Shown: one piece after another, positions 48,701 through 58,000 of the stretch
Layout of the letters: each line of letters starts with the position of its first letter
Numbering within the stretch: the first letter of the stretch is position 1
Source: Verrucomicrobiales bacterium
GTDB lineage: Bacteria; Verrucomicrobiota; Verrucomicrobiia; Limisphaerales; CAIMTB01
DNA: 61,294 nucleotides
Assembly (NCBI GenBank): GCA_016795425.1
Contig: JAEUHG010000144.1
Coordinates: 1 to 61,294, forward strand
Direction: 5' to 3'
The notes under the pieces: generated by a model
Seen by the model: only the letters and a program-made list of their open reading frames with translations
What the model was told of the DNA's origin: nothing
Databases searched by the model: none
Position numbers and translations under genes: made by a program

Positions 48701-50668
48701 CTGCCAGCGCCGTCGGCGAGCCTGATGGTGGATATCGATGCTTATCGCGCGCGTGTCGATGGTGCTTTCACGCCCGGTGTGACTTTCGATGTGCTGAAGG
48801 TAAGCGGTCGGGCGGTTTTGGCGGGAGGCTTGGAGGTCGGCCTGTCGAGGGATCCGGTTTTGGGCGTTCCCGTGTCACCGCCGCTCGGAAGCGAGTTTCC
48901 GGTGCTGACGGCGGGAGACCTCGAAGGAGCCTTTGACCGGACCAACTCCTTGCGTCTGTCGAAGGATTTGGAGTTGGTGCTTTCATCGAGGACGAAGTCC
49001 GTTGTGCTGTCGTCCACGGCCAGCTCCCTGGGCGGGCCGTTGACCGTGGTGCGTGCACCGCAATCGGCCGAAGCCGAATTGCGGACGAGCCTGGCGCTGT
49101 CCGTCGACGCAACGGGGACTCCACCTTTGAGTTACCAGTGGTATCGCAATGGTATCCCCATCCCCGGAGCCACCGCGCAAGTCCTGGGGATCCCGAACGT
49201 GGAGGTCGAGACCGGCGGCCGATACAGCGTGCGCGTGTCCAATCCCGACGCCCAGGTCATGAGCGCTCCGGCGGAGGTGCGGGTGCGATTGCCGATGGTT
49301 TACCTGACGGATCGTTTTGCCGACCGCCGGACCTATGATGACCCGTCATTCCAGGGAGTGACGAACAACGTGACGGCAAAGGATGAGGTCGGCGAACCGA
49401 AACACGCGGGCAAGGCAGGCGGCCGATCGATGTGGATGAACTGGCGGGCTCCGGCCAACGGTGTCGTCCGCTTCAGCACTCACGGAAGCGGGTTCGACAC
49501 GACCCTGGCGGTTTATCGGGGGACGGTTCTGTCGTCGCTGGCCGCCTCCGAGGTCGCCCGCAACGATGACGCTGAAGGTCGAGTGACGAGTGCGCTGCAA
49601 TTCAACGCGGTGAAGGGGGAAGACTACGCAATCGCCGTGGATGGTTATGCCGCCGACTCGGGGACGTTGGTTCTCGGATGGTCGTTGGCGGTGGATGGGG
49701 ATTCGGTCCCCGAGATTCGCAGGCATCCTGAGGGCGTTCTGGCCGAGGCCGGAGCCAGCGTGGTACTCAGCGTGGAAGCGATAGGCCGGGAGCTTCGATT
49801 TCAGTGGTACCGGGAAGGGGTTGCCATTGCGGGAGGCGACAGTCCGAGCCTGATGCTACCCGCCATTTCTGCCGAGGCGGCGGGGACCTACGAAGCAGGT
49901 ATTCGCAGCGGGAACGGCGTGGAGATCCGAAGCGAGCCGGCATTCGTCCAGGTCCTGACTGCGAGTCGAGTAGAGATCGGATTCCGTGATAAATGGGAGG
50001 ACTTCCTGGTCGCGAGCGAGACGTCGGGAGCCCGCGTGCGATCGGACCGGTTGACCGTGGGCAGAGGTTCCTTTGCCTCGGTGGCCTTGGGCGTTTCGGG
50101 CGGATTGGCGATGGCCAACTCGCGTGGGGCACGTCAAACGAGCGATCCACTGCTCCCCTGTGCTCTCGAGGCGGAAGGGGCGACTCTTTGGTGGAGACTT
50201 CGTCCCACCGTCAGCGGCCTACTGACATTGGACACATTCGGCAGCGAAGTGGACACGGTTCTCGCGGTCTTGCGCGGTCCTCCCAGTCCGGTCCCCGAGT
50301 TCCTGGCGTGCAGCGACGACGCGATCCGGCCGGAAGGAACCAGCAAGGTCGAGGTTCCCGTCGTTGCCGGCGAGGATTATTATGTCCAGATCGATAGTGT
50401 TCACGGGGTAGGAAGGGTGAGACTGCAATGGTTGCTTGGAGGCGGCACCGTCGAGTTGCCCATCACGTTGAGTATCGAGAACCAAGGCGCTTCGTTGAGG
50501 CTTCGAGCCGAGGTGAATCCCGGCCGGTATCGGTGGGAAAGTTCCTCGAACTTGGCCCGGTGGGACCCGGAGGAGGTGGTGGCGGCCACCGCGCGCGAGA
50601 TCGTCCTGGTCCGCGCCATCCAACCCGATGAACGCAGTCGGTACTTTCGGGTGGTCAAGCTCAACTGA
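45758..50668 (+). CDS. large secreted beta-helix protein with four 164-residue repeats, Ig-like and PPC-like domains
   Basis: This 1636-residue protein starts at GTG 45758, with a signal peptide (RRSRWLLWTVLLATTMAAARG). Residues 50-760 resemble autotransporter-like beta-helix repeats. Within them are four copies of a 164-residue (492-bp) unit, marked by GFLGNL and ATNRG; copies two and three are almost identical in DNA. Residues about 1110-1180 form an Ig-like domain (PPLSYQWYRNGIPI); two PPC-like domains follow (WMNWRAPANGVVRFSTHGSGFDTTLAVYRG) with another Ig-like domain between them. The end (RWESSSNLARWDPEE ... RYFRVVKLN) is the recurring C-terminal module. No autotransporter barrel is present. 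It starts six bases after the previous gene. Confidence 0.8.
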   Translation: MRSNRGLLVRVGTAFRRSRWLLWTVLLATTMAAARGASLQWDGGAGTESWQDAANWSGDRLPTSGDDVALGGARVVVGEGLAEAGTLSSSGTFRVNGGVLRVATSAVFSGEVILSRGSLEGGGFFLNAGTFLSEATFEGPATLDVYQRTVGFLGNLSTNVSLRVFTYQDRGAALLQVPVGVTATNRGQIRIGGAGNARAELGGRERVGDQVSRFVNEGVVASSSANNSYLSVDTVNRGSIEAPTQTALLIWSLVENDGGAIGTLGTGSIQFASGGLWWKSGRSITGSVQMTGGRLSVEGSTDEPSAIAVWQGEVGFLGNLAPELSVYVYGTQDRASGVLRVPDGHSATNRGSILVGGAGNSLGVVVSSGTVDGRTSRVVNEGTIEAFAINNSSLSATTLNRGSIKARDGSTLFIRAQVDNEAGEFVTSGSGQITIETGGLRWLGGRRLVGSVALTGGTLSVEGPTDEPSAIAVWQGEVGFLGNLAPELSVYVYGTQDRASGVLRIPAGHSATNRGSILMGGAGNSSGVVATSGTVDGRTSRVVNEGTIEAFAINNSSLSATTLNRGSIKARDGSVLFIRAQVDNEAGEFVTSGSGQITIESGGLRWLGGRRLVGNVAMIGGTLNVEGPTEEASGVSVQRGEVWFHGNLAPGLVIYVYGIQDRASGVLRVPVDHSATNRGSILIGGAGNSLGVVATSGTVDGRTSRLVNEGSVVAVSQINAYLSADLVSRGVIAANHGAVLQLSAGYRLLTEGGSVKSVGSGRVHIAAAVEVRGGEWRGESGSGVEIAGPSLHWDGGRLGPGVSCTAGSIRVGEGVVEASELVVLRGHTFLGNDGSAAVLRLAGSGAALAVPAGAEVGNRGVLKLEDSSSIGIAETGRLINRGRIEVSGGNSSITGSWDNYGTLSVAGVTLNLHGAGQWLHNFGRIEVETGGLLLDRLTLRNHVGARIAASGTLSVSGGAWIHEGVLDPRPWSGGLNLVGDFLPAPSASLMVDIDAYRARVDGAFTPGVTFDVLKVSGRAVLAGGLEVGLSRDPVLGVPVSPPLGSEFPVLTAGDLEGAFDRTNSLRLSKDLELVLSSRTKSVVLSSTASSLGGPLTVVRAPQSAEAELRTSLALSVDATGTPPLSYQWYRNGIPIPGATAQVLGIPNVEVETGGRYSVRVSNPDAQVMSAPAEVRVRLPMVYLTDRFADRRTYDDPSFQGVTNNVTAKDEVGEPKHAGKAGGRSMWMNWRAPANGVVRFSTHGSGFDTTLAVYRGTVLSSLAASEVARNDDAEGRVTSALQFNAVKGEDYAIAVDGYAADSGTLVLGWSLAVDGDSVPEIRRHPEGVLAEAGASVVLSVEAIGRELRFQWYREGVAIAGGDSPSLMLPAISAEAAGTYEAGIRSGNGVEIRSEPAFVQVLTASRVEIGFRDKWEDFLVASETSGARVRSDRLTVGRGSFASVALGVSGGLAMANSRGARQTSDPLLPCALEAEGATLWWRLRPTVSGLLTLDTFGSEVDTVLAVLRGPPSPVPEFLACSDDAIRPEGTSKVEVPVVAGEDYYVQIDSVHGVGRVRLQWLLGGGTVELPITLSIENQGASLRLRAEVNPGRYRWESSSNLARWDPEEVVAATAREIVLVRAIQPDERSRYFRVVKLN
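46641..48116 (+). repeat. three of four 492-bp tandem repeats inside the beta-helix gene
   Basis: The unit length is exactly 492 bases, measured from GTTGGATTCCTCGG at 46697 to the matching point 492 bases later. The oldest copy starts near 46150. The copies at about 46641 and 47133 are nearly identical in DNA; the one at about 47625 has diverged mostly in its first third. Confidence 0.85.
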
Positions 50669-50708
50669 GAATCTCCGAGCGATACCGAGCGAATTGGGTT
50701 CGAAGACT

Positions 50709-51482
50709 ATGAACAAAGATGAACGAGAAGCGCCGGTCGCAGACACCGGGGCAGGGGCTGGGGCCGGTCAGTTCGTGCAGACGCGTTGGACCGTGGTGAT
50801 TAACGCCAAGGAAGGGTCCTTCGAGGCCTTGTGCCAACTCTGCGAGTGGTATCGAGAACCGTTGCGCCGCCATATCCTGCGCCGCGGTTTTCAGGAAGCC
50901 TCAGCCGACGATCTGATCCAGGAGTTCCTCTCCAAGAAACTGGTTGAAGGTTCGCTGTTTCGCAGCGTGAAGGAGCGCGCTAACGCCGGGAAGACGCTTC
51001 GGTTTCGCACCTTTCTGCTCACCTGCCTGGACCGGTTCCTGATCGATCGCCGTCGACGACGCCCTGATCCGTCCGATCCGGCCGTGGGGGTGATGATCGG
51101 AGTCCCACCCGCAGAGGACGAGGTTTCGGTCGACATGCCGGCACCGCCGATGACACGGGAGGAGGAAGTGTTGGCGCGGACGGACTGGATGGAGGCGATT
51201 CTGCGGGTGGCCGCGGAGCGACACCGGGACGAGTATCGGGCGGCGGGAAGGAGTCTCGAGATGTTTGCCGCGCTCGATACCTTCTCCCATGGAGACCCGA
51301 GCGGCCGGGCCGGCAGTGAATGGGCCCGGCGTTTTGGCATGTCCGAGAACGCCTTTTATGTCGCCAAGCACCGCTTTGCAGCCCGGCGCACCTATTGGCT
51401 CAAGGAGGTCATCCGGGAAACCGTGTCGAATCCCGAGGATTGGGAGGAAGAGGTCCGCGAATTGTTGGAGAGCGGAACCTAG
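50709..51482 (+). CDS. second kinase-linked ECF-like sigma factor
   Basis: The protein has 257 residues from the ATG at 50709. Region 2 reads FEALCQLCEWYREPLRRHILRR ... ADDLIQEFLSKKLVEG, close to the first factor (AADLTQEFLVTWLRRD). Region 4 is near RAGSEWARRFGMSENAFYVAKHRFAARRTYWLKEVI. No anti-sigma gene is adjacent. It is 40 bases after the beta-helix gene and 20 bases before a Hanks kinase. Confidence 0.8.
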   Translation: MNKDEREAPVADTGAGAGAGQFVQTRWTVVINAKEGSFEALCQLCEWYREPLRRHILRRGFQEASADDLIQEFLSKKLVEGSLFRSVKERANAGKTLRFRTFLLTCLDRFLIDRRRRRPDPSDPAVGVMIGVPPAEDEVSVDMPAPPMTREEEVLARTDWMEAILRVAAERHRDEYRAAGRSLEMFAALDTFSHGDPSGRAGSEWARRFGMSENAFYVAKHRFAARRTYWLKEVIRETVSNPEDWEEEVRELLESGT

Positions 51483-51502
51483 GTATTGGCGGAGCGACTT
51501 GT

Positions 51503-54500
51503 GTGACGGACCGATGTTCCCAGTGCGGTGGCGGGTTGTCGGCGGACGGACGCTGTGTTCGCTGCGCGATGCGTCGGCTCCTGTCGGCAGCGGGGGATCC
51601 GATGACCCAGGTCCCTGAAAGTTGGGAACTGCCCGAGAATCCCCGGTTCATTGAGGATTACCTGGTCCTTGAGACGATCGGTTCCGGGGCGATGGGCGAG
51701 GTGCTGAAGGTGCGGCAGGTAAGGACGCACCGAATGGCGGCCATCAAGATCCTGAGAGCTGGCGTTTCGCCCGATCGATTTCGCAAGGAAATCGAAATCC
51801 TGGGAGCCTTGGATCATCCAGGCATCGTCAAGGTGCTGCGGGATGGCGTTCTGGATGGTCAACCCTGGTTCGCCATGGACTTCGTGGATGGCTCCAGTCT
51901 CGACCTCCTTGCCGCCGGCAAACCCCTATCGACCCGGAGAGTGGTCCCGTTGATGATCGACGTGGCGGAAGCGCTTCAGTATGCCCACGACCAGGGCGTG
52001 CTGCATCGGGACCTCAAACCCTCCAACATCCTGCTGGACCCGTTTGGGAGGGCGCGCCTGGTGGATTTCGGGATTGGCAAGGTGCTGGGGGCGGCTGCCG
52101 TGTTGACGCAAACCGGCGAACAGTTGGGAACGCCGTCGTACATGGCTCCAGAACAAGTGGGGGAGGGGTTGGGCGGGGAATCGCCCCGGACCGATGTCTA
52201 TGGCTTAGGTGCCACGATGTACCACCTGTTGACGGGCGTGCCACCATTCCGGGGTGACAATCTCGCACGGGTTCTGAAGTCGGTCGTCGAACAGGATCCG
52301 GCCTCGCCGGCGCTCCTCCATGCGGGACTCGACCGTGATCTAGAGACGATCTGCCTCAAATGTCTGCGCAAGGCGCCCGGGGACCGCTACGGGTCGGTCC
52401 TGGAGATCGCCGAAGATCTGCGCCGATGGCTTCAGGGGCGGCCCATTCTGGCGCGTCCGCTTTCCGCCTGGGAACGAACGACCAAATGGGCGCGTCGCGA
52501 ACCCAGAGTCGCTGGCGCCGTGGCCACGACCTTTATGGCGCTGCTCATCGGAGTTCTCGGTATCAATTGGCAGCGGCAACGCGCCGAGACGCGCCGTGTC
52601 GAAGCCATCGCCGCCAACCACCAGAAGGTGATCGAGAGAGCGGATGACCTGGTGGAATCGGGACGGACCGAAGATGCGGTACGTCTCCTGCACCAAGCCA
52701 TGAGCGAAGATCCCGGCGATTCGGCCGTCGCTCAACGATTGTATGCCACGCTCGTTCAGCATCCGTTGCCGCGCCGACTGGGGGCCATCGAGGGTTCGAA
52801 GCGATGGATGTACGCCACCGCTTCGCCGATCGACGATCGATGGGTCCTCAGGGATGTGGACGGCGCGTCGTGGCTGGCCCTGACCCGGAATCCGGGGTCG
52901 ACCGGACTGCACGCCCTGTTTGCGGGATCGGCCACATCAACGAAGCCACGGTTCACTCCAGACGGTTCGCGGATCTTCGCGCTGACGGAGCAAGGTCATC
53001 GGTTGTGGGTGACCGAGGTCGACAGGCCTGAACACGGACGCGTTTCGGTGCTCGCCTCAGCGGGAAGTGCCGTCTGGTGTTCCTCGAACGGCCAGGAATT
53101 GCTGGTGGCCTCAGATCGGCAGGTGACCCTGTTTCAGGAGGAGGGCGAGGGTTTTCGGCAGCGGTGGACACTGTCGCTGGAGGGCGTGACGCAGGCCGTC
53201 TTCGGCGCGTCAAACGCGACCATCTGGGTCGGTGGCGACGGCGGAGTCTGGCGTTTGTCGCGAGTCGAGCCGTCCTCGGAAGGGGTACCGCGCATCGACT
53301 CATTGCCAATCACGCCGCCGTTGATCGAGCTGTGCCATTCGATCGCGAGTGAGCGCCTATGGGTGTGGGATGGCAATGGGCCGCGGTGGAGCGAAGGCGG
53401 GGATCCTCAAGGCTTCATCCCAATTCCCTGGGTCAGTCGAAGACCTCTCGCCGCTCAGTTCTCCGCCACCGGCGAGCGCCTGGTGATCGTGCCTCGCGGT
53501 CGCGCCTTTCACATCATCGATCCGGAAAGCGCCGACCCGCTCACCGCCGTGGTCGCCCATGCTCGTGAGATCTCCTCGGCACGAATGCATCCTTCCGGAC
53601 TTTGGGTCACGACTGGCGCCGACGACGGCACGGTCCGCATCTGGGATGCCCACGATGGATCGCCCGTGTCAGGCGTGGTCTCGACGGGGTCACCCGTGCG
53701 GGACGCGGTGCTGAGCGGCGATGGGCTCCGACTCTGCATCGTTACGATGCAGGGAGTCGCCGAAGTATGGGAAATGCCTCGGCGACCAACCGCGGTTCAT
53801 CCCACGCGGTTTCCGATGCCCGCCGACGGTACCCAGATGACTGCGGACGGCCGCTGGGTCGTTATGAACGTGCCCGATGCCGAATCGCCGGAGACCGCGT
53901 CCGCGCTGCTCTGGTACGACATCGAGTCGGACCAGTTGATTCGACAAGACCTGGGGAAGCGGCTCGGAGGCCCCGTCGTCTTCGCCAGGCGCGCCCAGAC
54001 GGGAGTGGGGATCGTTGCCGACGGCGGACTCCATGTGTTCAACGCACCTCACTACGCCGAAGGATTCGTGATTCCGACGGCGCGAACGTTGTTGGCGTTG
54101 TCGCCGGACGGGAGTCGTCTGGCGGTTTCCGCTCCTGCCAGCTTGGAAATCTGGTCGGTGCCGAAGCGTCGTTCGGAACTGGAGATTGCGGGTCTGTCAC
54201 AGATGTATTGGGCCGGGTTTTCGGCAGAGGGGCAGCGGCTGGCTCTGTTGGATTCGACGGGGTGGACGATGGTTGATTTCCCGGGAGGACGGAGGTGGCG
54301 TCTGACGGAGTCGCCGTCCGGAACTCCGAGGGGAGTCGGCATATCGAGGACGGGGCGTTGGGTGGCCTGGTGGCGGGACCAGCAGGTGGATCTGCTGGAT
54401 GTGAATGATGGGCGTCTGACGACACGAACGAATACGTCCGAGATCACCACCGTGACATTCGCGATGGGCGACGCGGTTCTTTCGATCGCGGATCGGGCCG

Positions 54501-55096
54501 GGATGGTGCGCCTTTGGGAGACCGAGACCTTTCGCGAGATTGGCGTGCCGATGCGGCACGGCGGGGTGGTCAATTCAGTGGACTTTCATCCCAAGCAAAA
54601 CTTGCTGGCCACTGCCTCATCCGATGATTCGATGCGTCTGTGGGATTCCAGGACCGGACTTGCCATGTCGAGCCCCGTCTCGTCGCCTGAGGTTCGCGGA
54701 GTCCGTTTCAGCTTGGATGGCAAGTACCTGTTGAGCGACACCGGAGCGAGGTGGGCCATCCCCGCGGTCGCACCTGGCATGGGGCGGAAACTGCTGGTGG
54801 TTGCGGCCGAGGCATTGGGGGGAGGAAACCGCAGTACCGGACATACGAATTTGGAGGAACCTTCGTTGCGTTGGTTGACCACCTGCCGAACCGCCGCGGA
54901 CCTCGATCCGGTGGTTCCCGGCGGGGCTTTGACCTGGGGAGAATATCGTCGTCGACGCCTGAGTGCGGCGCGTCTCGAATCGGACCGCACCACGGCGTTG
55001 CGGGAGGCTGCTCGAAGCGCGCCTTCGTCACCCGTCATTCGCGAGCGGCTGTTCGGTCTTCGATGGAAAGATGGCGCGATCGCTCATGAACCATGA
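51503..55096 (+). CDS. second membrane Hanks-type kinase with zinc-ribbon N-terminus and WD40-like region
   Basis: The protein has 1197 residues from GTG 51503; the frame is open further back, but this start gives a CxxC...CxxC ribbon (C5, C8, C18, C21). The kinase domain spans residues about 50-310: LETIGSGAMGEVLKVRQ, IKILRAG, HRDLKPSN (168-175), DFGIG from D188. One membrane segment (VATTFMALLIGVLGI, near 340) precedes a long WD40-like region with fewer clear units than the first kinase (TTGADDGTVRIWDAHDG, TASSDDSMRLWDSRTG). The stop overlaps the next gene (ATGA). It probably controls the sigma factor upstream in response to a signal at the membrane. Confidence 0.92.
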   Translation: MTDRCSQCGGGLSADGRCVRCAMRRLLSAAGDPMTQVPESWELPENPRFIEDYLVLETIGSGAMGEVLKVRQVRTHRMAAIKILRAGVSPDRFRKEIEILGALDHPGIVKVLRDGVLDGQPWFAMDFVDGSSLDLLAAGKPLSTRRVVPLMIDVAEALQYAHDQGVLHRDLKPSNILLDPFGRARLVDFGIGKVLGAAAVLTQTGEQLGTPSYMAPEQVGEGLGGESPRTDVYGLGATMYHLLTGVPPFRGDNLARVLKSVVEQDPASPALLHAGLDRDLETICLKCLRKAPGDRYGSVLEIAEDLRRWLQGRPILARPLSAWERTTKWARREPRVAGAVATTFMALLIGVLGINWQRQRAETRRVEAIAANHQKVIERADDLVESGRTEDAVRLLHQAMSEDPGDSAVAQRLYATLVQHPLPRRLGAIEGSKRWMYATASPIDDRWVLRDVDGASWLALTRNPGSTGLHALFAGSATSTKPRFTPDGSRIFALTEQGHRLWVTEVDRPEHGRVSVLASAGSAVWCSSNGQELLVASDRQVTLFQEEGEGFRQRWTLSLEGVTQAVFGASNATIWVGGDGGVWRLSRVEPSSEGVPRIDSLPITPPLIELCHSIASERLWVWDGNGPRWSEGGDPQGFIPIPWVSRRPLAAQFSATGERLVIVPRGRAFHIIDPESADPLTAVVAHAREISSARMHPSGLWVTTGADDGTVRIWDAHDGSPVSGVVSTGSPVRDAVLSGDGLRLCIVTMQGVAEVWEMPRRPTAVHPTRFPMPADGTQMTADGRWVVMNVPDAESPETASALLWYDIESDQLIRQDLGKRLGGPVVFARRAQTGVGIVADGGLHVFNAPHYAEGFVIPTARTLLALSPDGSRLAVSAPASLEIWSVPKRRSELEIAGLSQMYWAGFSAEGQRLALLDSTGWTMVDFPGGRRWRLTESPSGTPRGVGISRTGRWVAWWRDQQVDLLDVNDGRLTTRTNTSEITTVTFAMGDAVLSIADRAGMVRLWETETFREIGVPMRHGGVVNSVDFHPKQNLLATASSDDSMRLWDSRTGLAMSSPVSSPEVRGVRFSLDGKYLLSDTGARWAIPAVAPGMGRKLLVVAAEALGGGNRSTGHTNLEEPSLRWLTTCRTAADLDPVVPGGALTWGEYRRRRLSAARLESDRTTALREAARSAPSSPVIRERLFGLRWKDGAIAHEP

Positions 55097-58000
55097 GGAT
55101 TCTTCCTGGCCATCCCGACGCACCGACGGGGATCCGGCGCCATGCCGGCGTCCTTCTGGGCCTCCTCCTGGTGGCAGGGTGGATGGTGGTGCCATCGCGA
55201 GGTGCCGAGAATGAACGACGGGGAGGTGAGAGAATCGAGCGGCGGACTTCGGGAATTCTTGAATCGTTCGTTCGTGAGATCGAGGTGGAGAAGAACCGGA
55301 AGAAGCTCGCCCGCGTCGAACCCGGCTTGTCCCTGAAAGCCGGCGACCAACTGCAAACGATGGCTGCAGCTTCTGCGATAGTGTTGTTCCCCAACGAGGC
55401 TTCGGTGAGTCTCTGGGAACACAGTGTCCTGGTGATTCTACGTTCGCCTTCCGGTTCCTTGGCCCCGTCGTTGCTCTCGGGCGAGGCAAAGGTCGCCAGC
55501 GTGGGTCCAACCGAACATTTCCCCGTCACCACACCCGGCGCCCAAGTCACCCATAACAAAACCGAGTTCATTGTTCGCGTCGATGATGGAACAACCACGC
55601 TCCGAGTTCTCGATGGTGAAGCCGAGCTCGCCAACGAACTCGGTAGGCAAACGGTGCGAACCGGGGAAGCGGCGGTGGCGGAGCCCGGGCAGGCGCCGCG
55701 CTTGTTGCCCGTGCTCGAGGCGCGGCGCCATGTTCAGTGGTGGATCTATTATCCTGCCGTCATCGATCCCCACTCCGCGTTGCTTCGATCCGTATCGGAA
55801 GGCGAAGTCCGCGAATCCTGGGAGGCTTATCGCCGCGGGAACCTGGTCGAGGCGCTCCATCGGTGGCCGGGATTCCCTCAGGTTCGCGCGCCGCGCGACG
55901 CGTCGGAATCCGCGTTACTCGCCGCCTTGTGGTTGGGAGTGGGGCACGTCGACCGAGCGCGCGAACGGATCGTCGGACTGCCCGAGGATCTGGAGGAGGC
56001 GCGAGCACTGCGGCGGTTGATCGGCGTGGTCCAGATGGATTCAGGACCCGTCGCGGGAGAGCCTCGTGGACCTTCGGAGTGGCTGGCGCGATCGTACGAA
56101 CTCCAGGGGGAGGCGCGCCTCGACGAGGCGCTGGCAGCCAGTGAACGGGCGCTCGCGGATTCCACCAGGTTTGGGTTTGCTGCGGCTCGACGGTCGGAGT
56201 TGCTTTTTGCTTCGGGCCGTTTGGACGAGGCATCGCGTGCGGCGGCAACGGCGTTGGAATGGGCTCCCGAACACGCGGAGGCTTGGGTGACCTTGGGTTT
56301 CCACGAGTTGAGTCGCCATCGATTCGACGACGCCTTGGCCCATTTCGATCGCGCCCTTTTGCTGCAGCCCAGGTTGGGGGATGCCTGGCTTGGACGTGGG
56401 TTGACCCACTGGCGCAGAGGTCGGTCGGAGCTGGCGATGGAAGATCTTCGAATGGCCATCAGCACCGAGTCGAACCGCTCGCTGTTTCGCAGTTACCTGG
56501 GCAAGGCATTCGCTGAGCTGTCCATGGATCGGGTCGCGCGGGAAGAGTTTCGACGGGCCCGAGAATTGGATCCGTCGGATCCCACGCCGTGGTTATACGA
56601 AGCATTGCTCGACCGCGCCAACAATCAGCCATTGCCGGCGTGGGAACGTATGCGAGTGGCCGAGGAGTTGAACGATCGACGCGCCGTGTTTCGCTCCCGG
56701 CACTTGCTTGACGAGGACCGATCGGTGCGGAGCGCGAACTTCGCGGGAATCTACGCCGACCTCGGGCTGGAGCGAATGGCGGAAACCGCCGGAGCGCAGG
56801 CGATCATGGCGGATCCGGCGAATTACTCGGCGCACGCGTTTCTGGCGGATACCTATCAACAACGCCGCGATCCGCGACAAGGTGACTTGCGCTATGAAAC
56901 GCCGTGGCTGTCCGAGTATCTGGTGGCGAATCTGCTCGCGCCTCCGGGCGCGGGAATCCTGTCGCAATCGGTATCGCAGAACGAGTATTCGCGACTCCTG
57001 CAACGGGACGGAGTCGGTGTGGCAAGCGAAACCTGGTATCGGAGTTCGGGTAGTTGGAGTCAGGGGGCATCGCAATTCGGAGCGTTCGGCGGCACGGAGT
57101 ACGCCGCCGACGTGCTTTATCGGACGGACCCCGGCCCGGCGCCGAACCGCGATTTCGAGGATCTCACTCTGTCCGTGCAGATGAAGCAGCAGTTGAGTGC
57201 GAAGGACTCGGTGTTTCTCCAGGGGATTCGTTACGAGGCCGAAGGGGGCGACACCGGACCGTCGATGGATGGTACAGCCCGTCACCCCGGACTGCGCTTC
57301 GAGGAGACCCAGGAGCCGCAGATTCTGCTGGGATATCACCGAGCCTGGTCTCCGACGGCGAACACCTTGTTTCTGGCGGCGCGACTTCGCGCGGAGCAGT
57401 CGGTGAGCAACTCGCTGACGGGGCAGTACCTCACGCCCTGGGACCCTGGCGCACCGGGGTATGTCCAGTTGTTCACCAATCGGGTGGAATTGGGGCGGTC
57501 GACAGATTTCGATGCGTGGTCCCTGGAATTGCAGCATCGGCAGTCGTTTGCGGCGCACGATTGGATTGTCGGTGCCCGGGCTCAGTGGGGGGAATTCGAC
57601 GTGGCGTCCGCGTACTATCAGCCGGGGCTTTTGCGAAACCTCCCCGGGATTGGTGCCGCCTATCGTTCGCGACTGCCAGCCCAGCATTTGGAACCGGAAT
57701 TCGGTCGTTACACGGCGTACGCCTATGAGCAGTGGCGGGTCTTTCGATGGCTCACATTGGTGGGCGGCCTCACTTTCGATCATTTGGATCGGCCACTGGG
57801 GCTGGCCACCACGCCTTTGGTGGAGGCCAACGATACCGTCGATGCCTGGTCGCCATCGGTGGGTTTCCTGGCCAGCCTGAGCACGAATGGGGTGTTACGG
57901 GGCGCCTGGGCGCGGTCGCTCGGTGGCGTCGCCTTCGAGCAGAGCGTTCGACTCGAGCCGGTTCAGGTGGCGGGTTTCATCCACGGTTGGCGAAGCCTCA

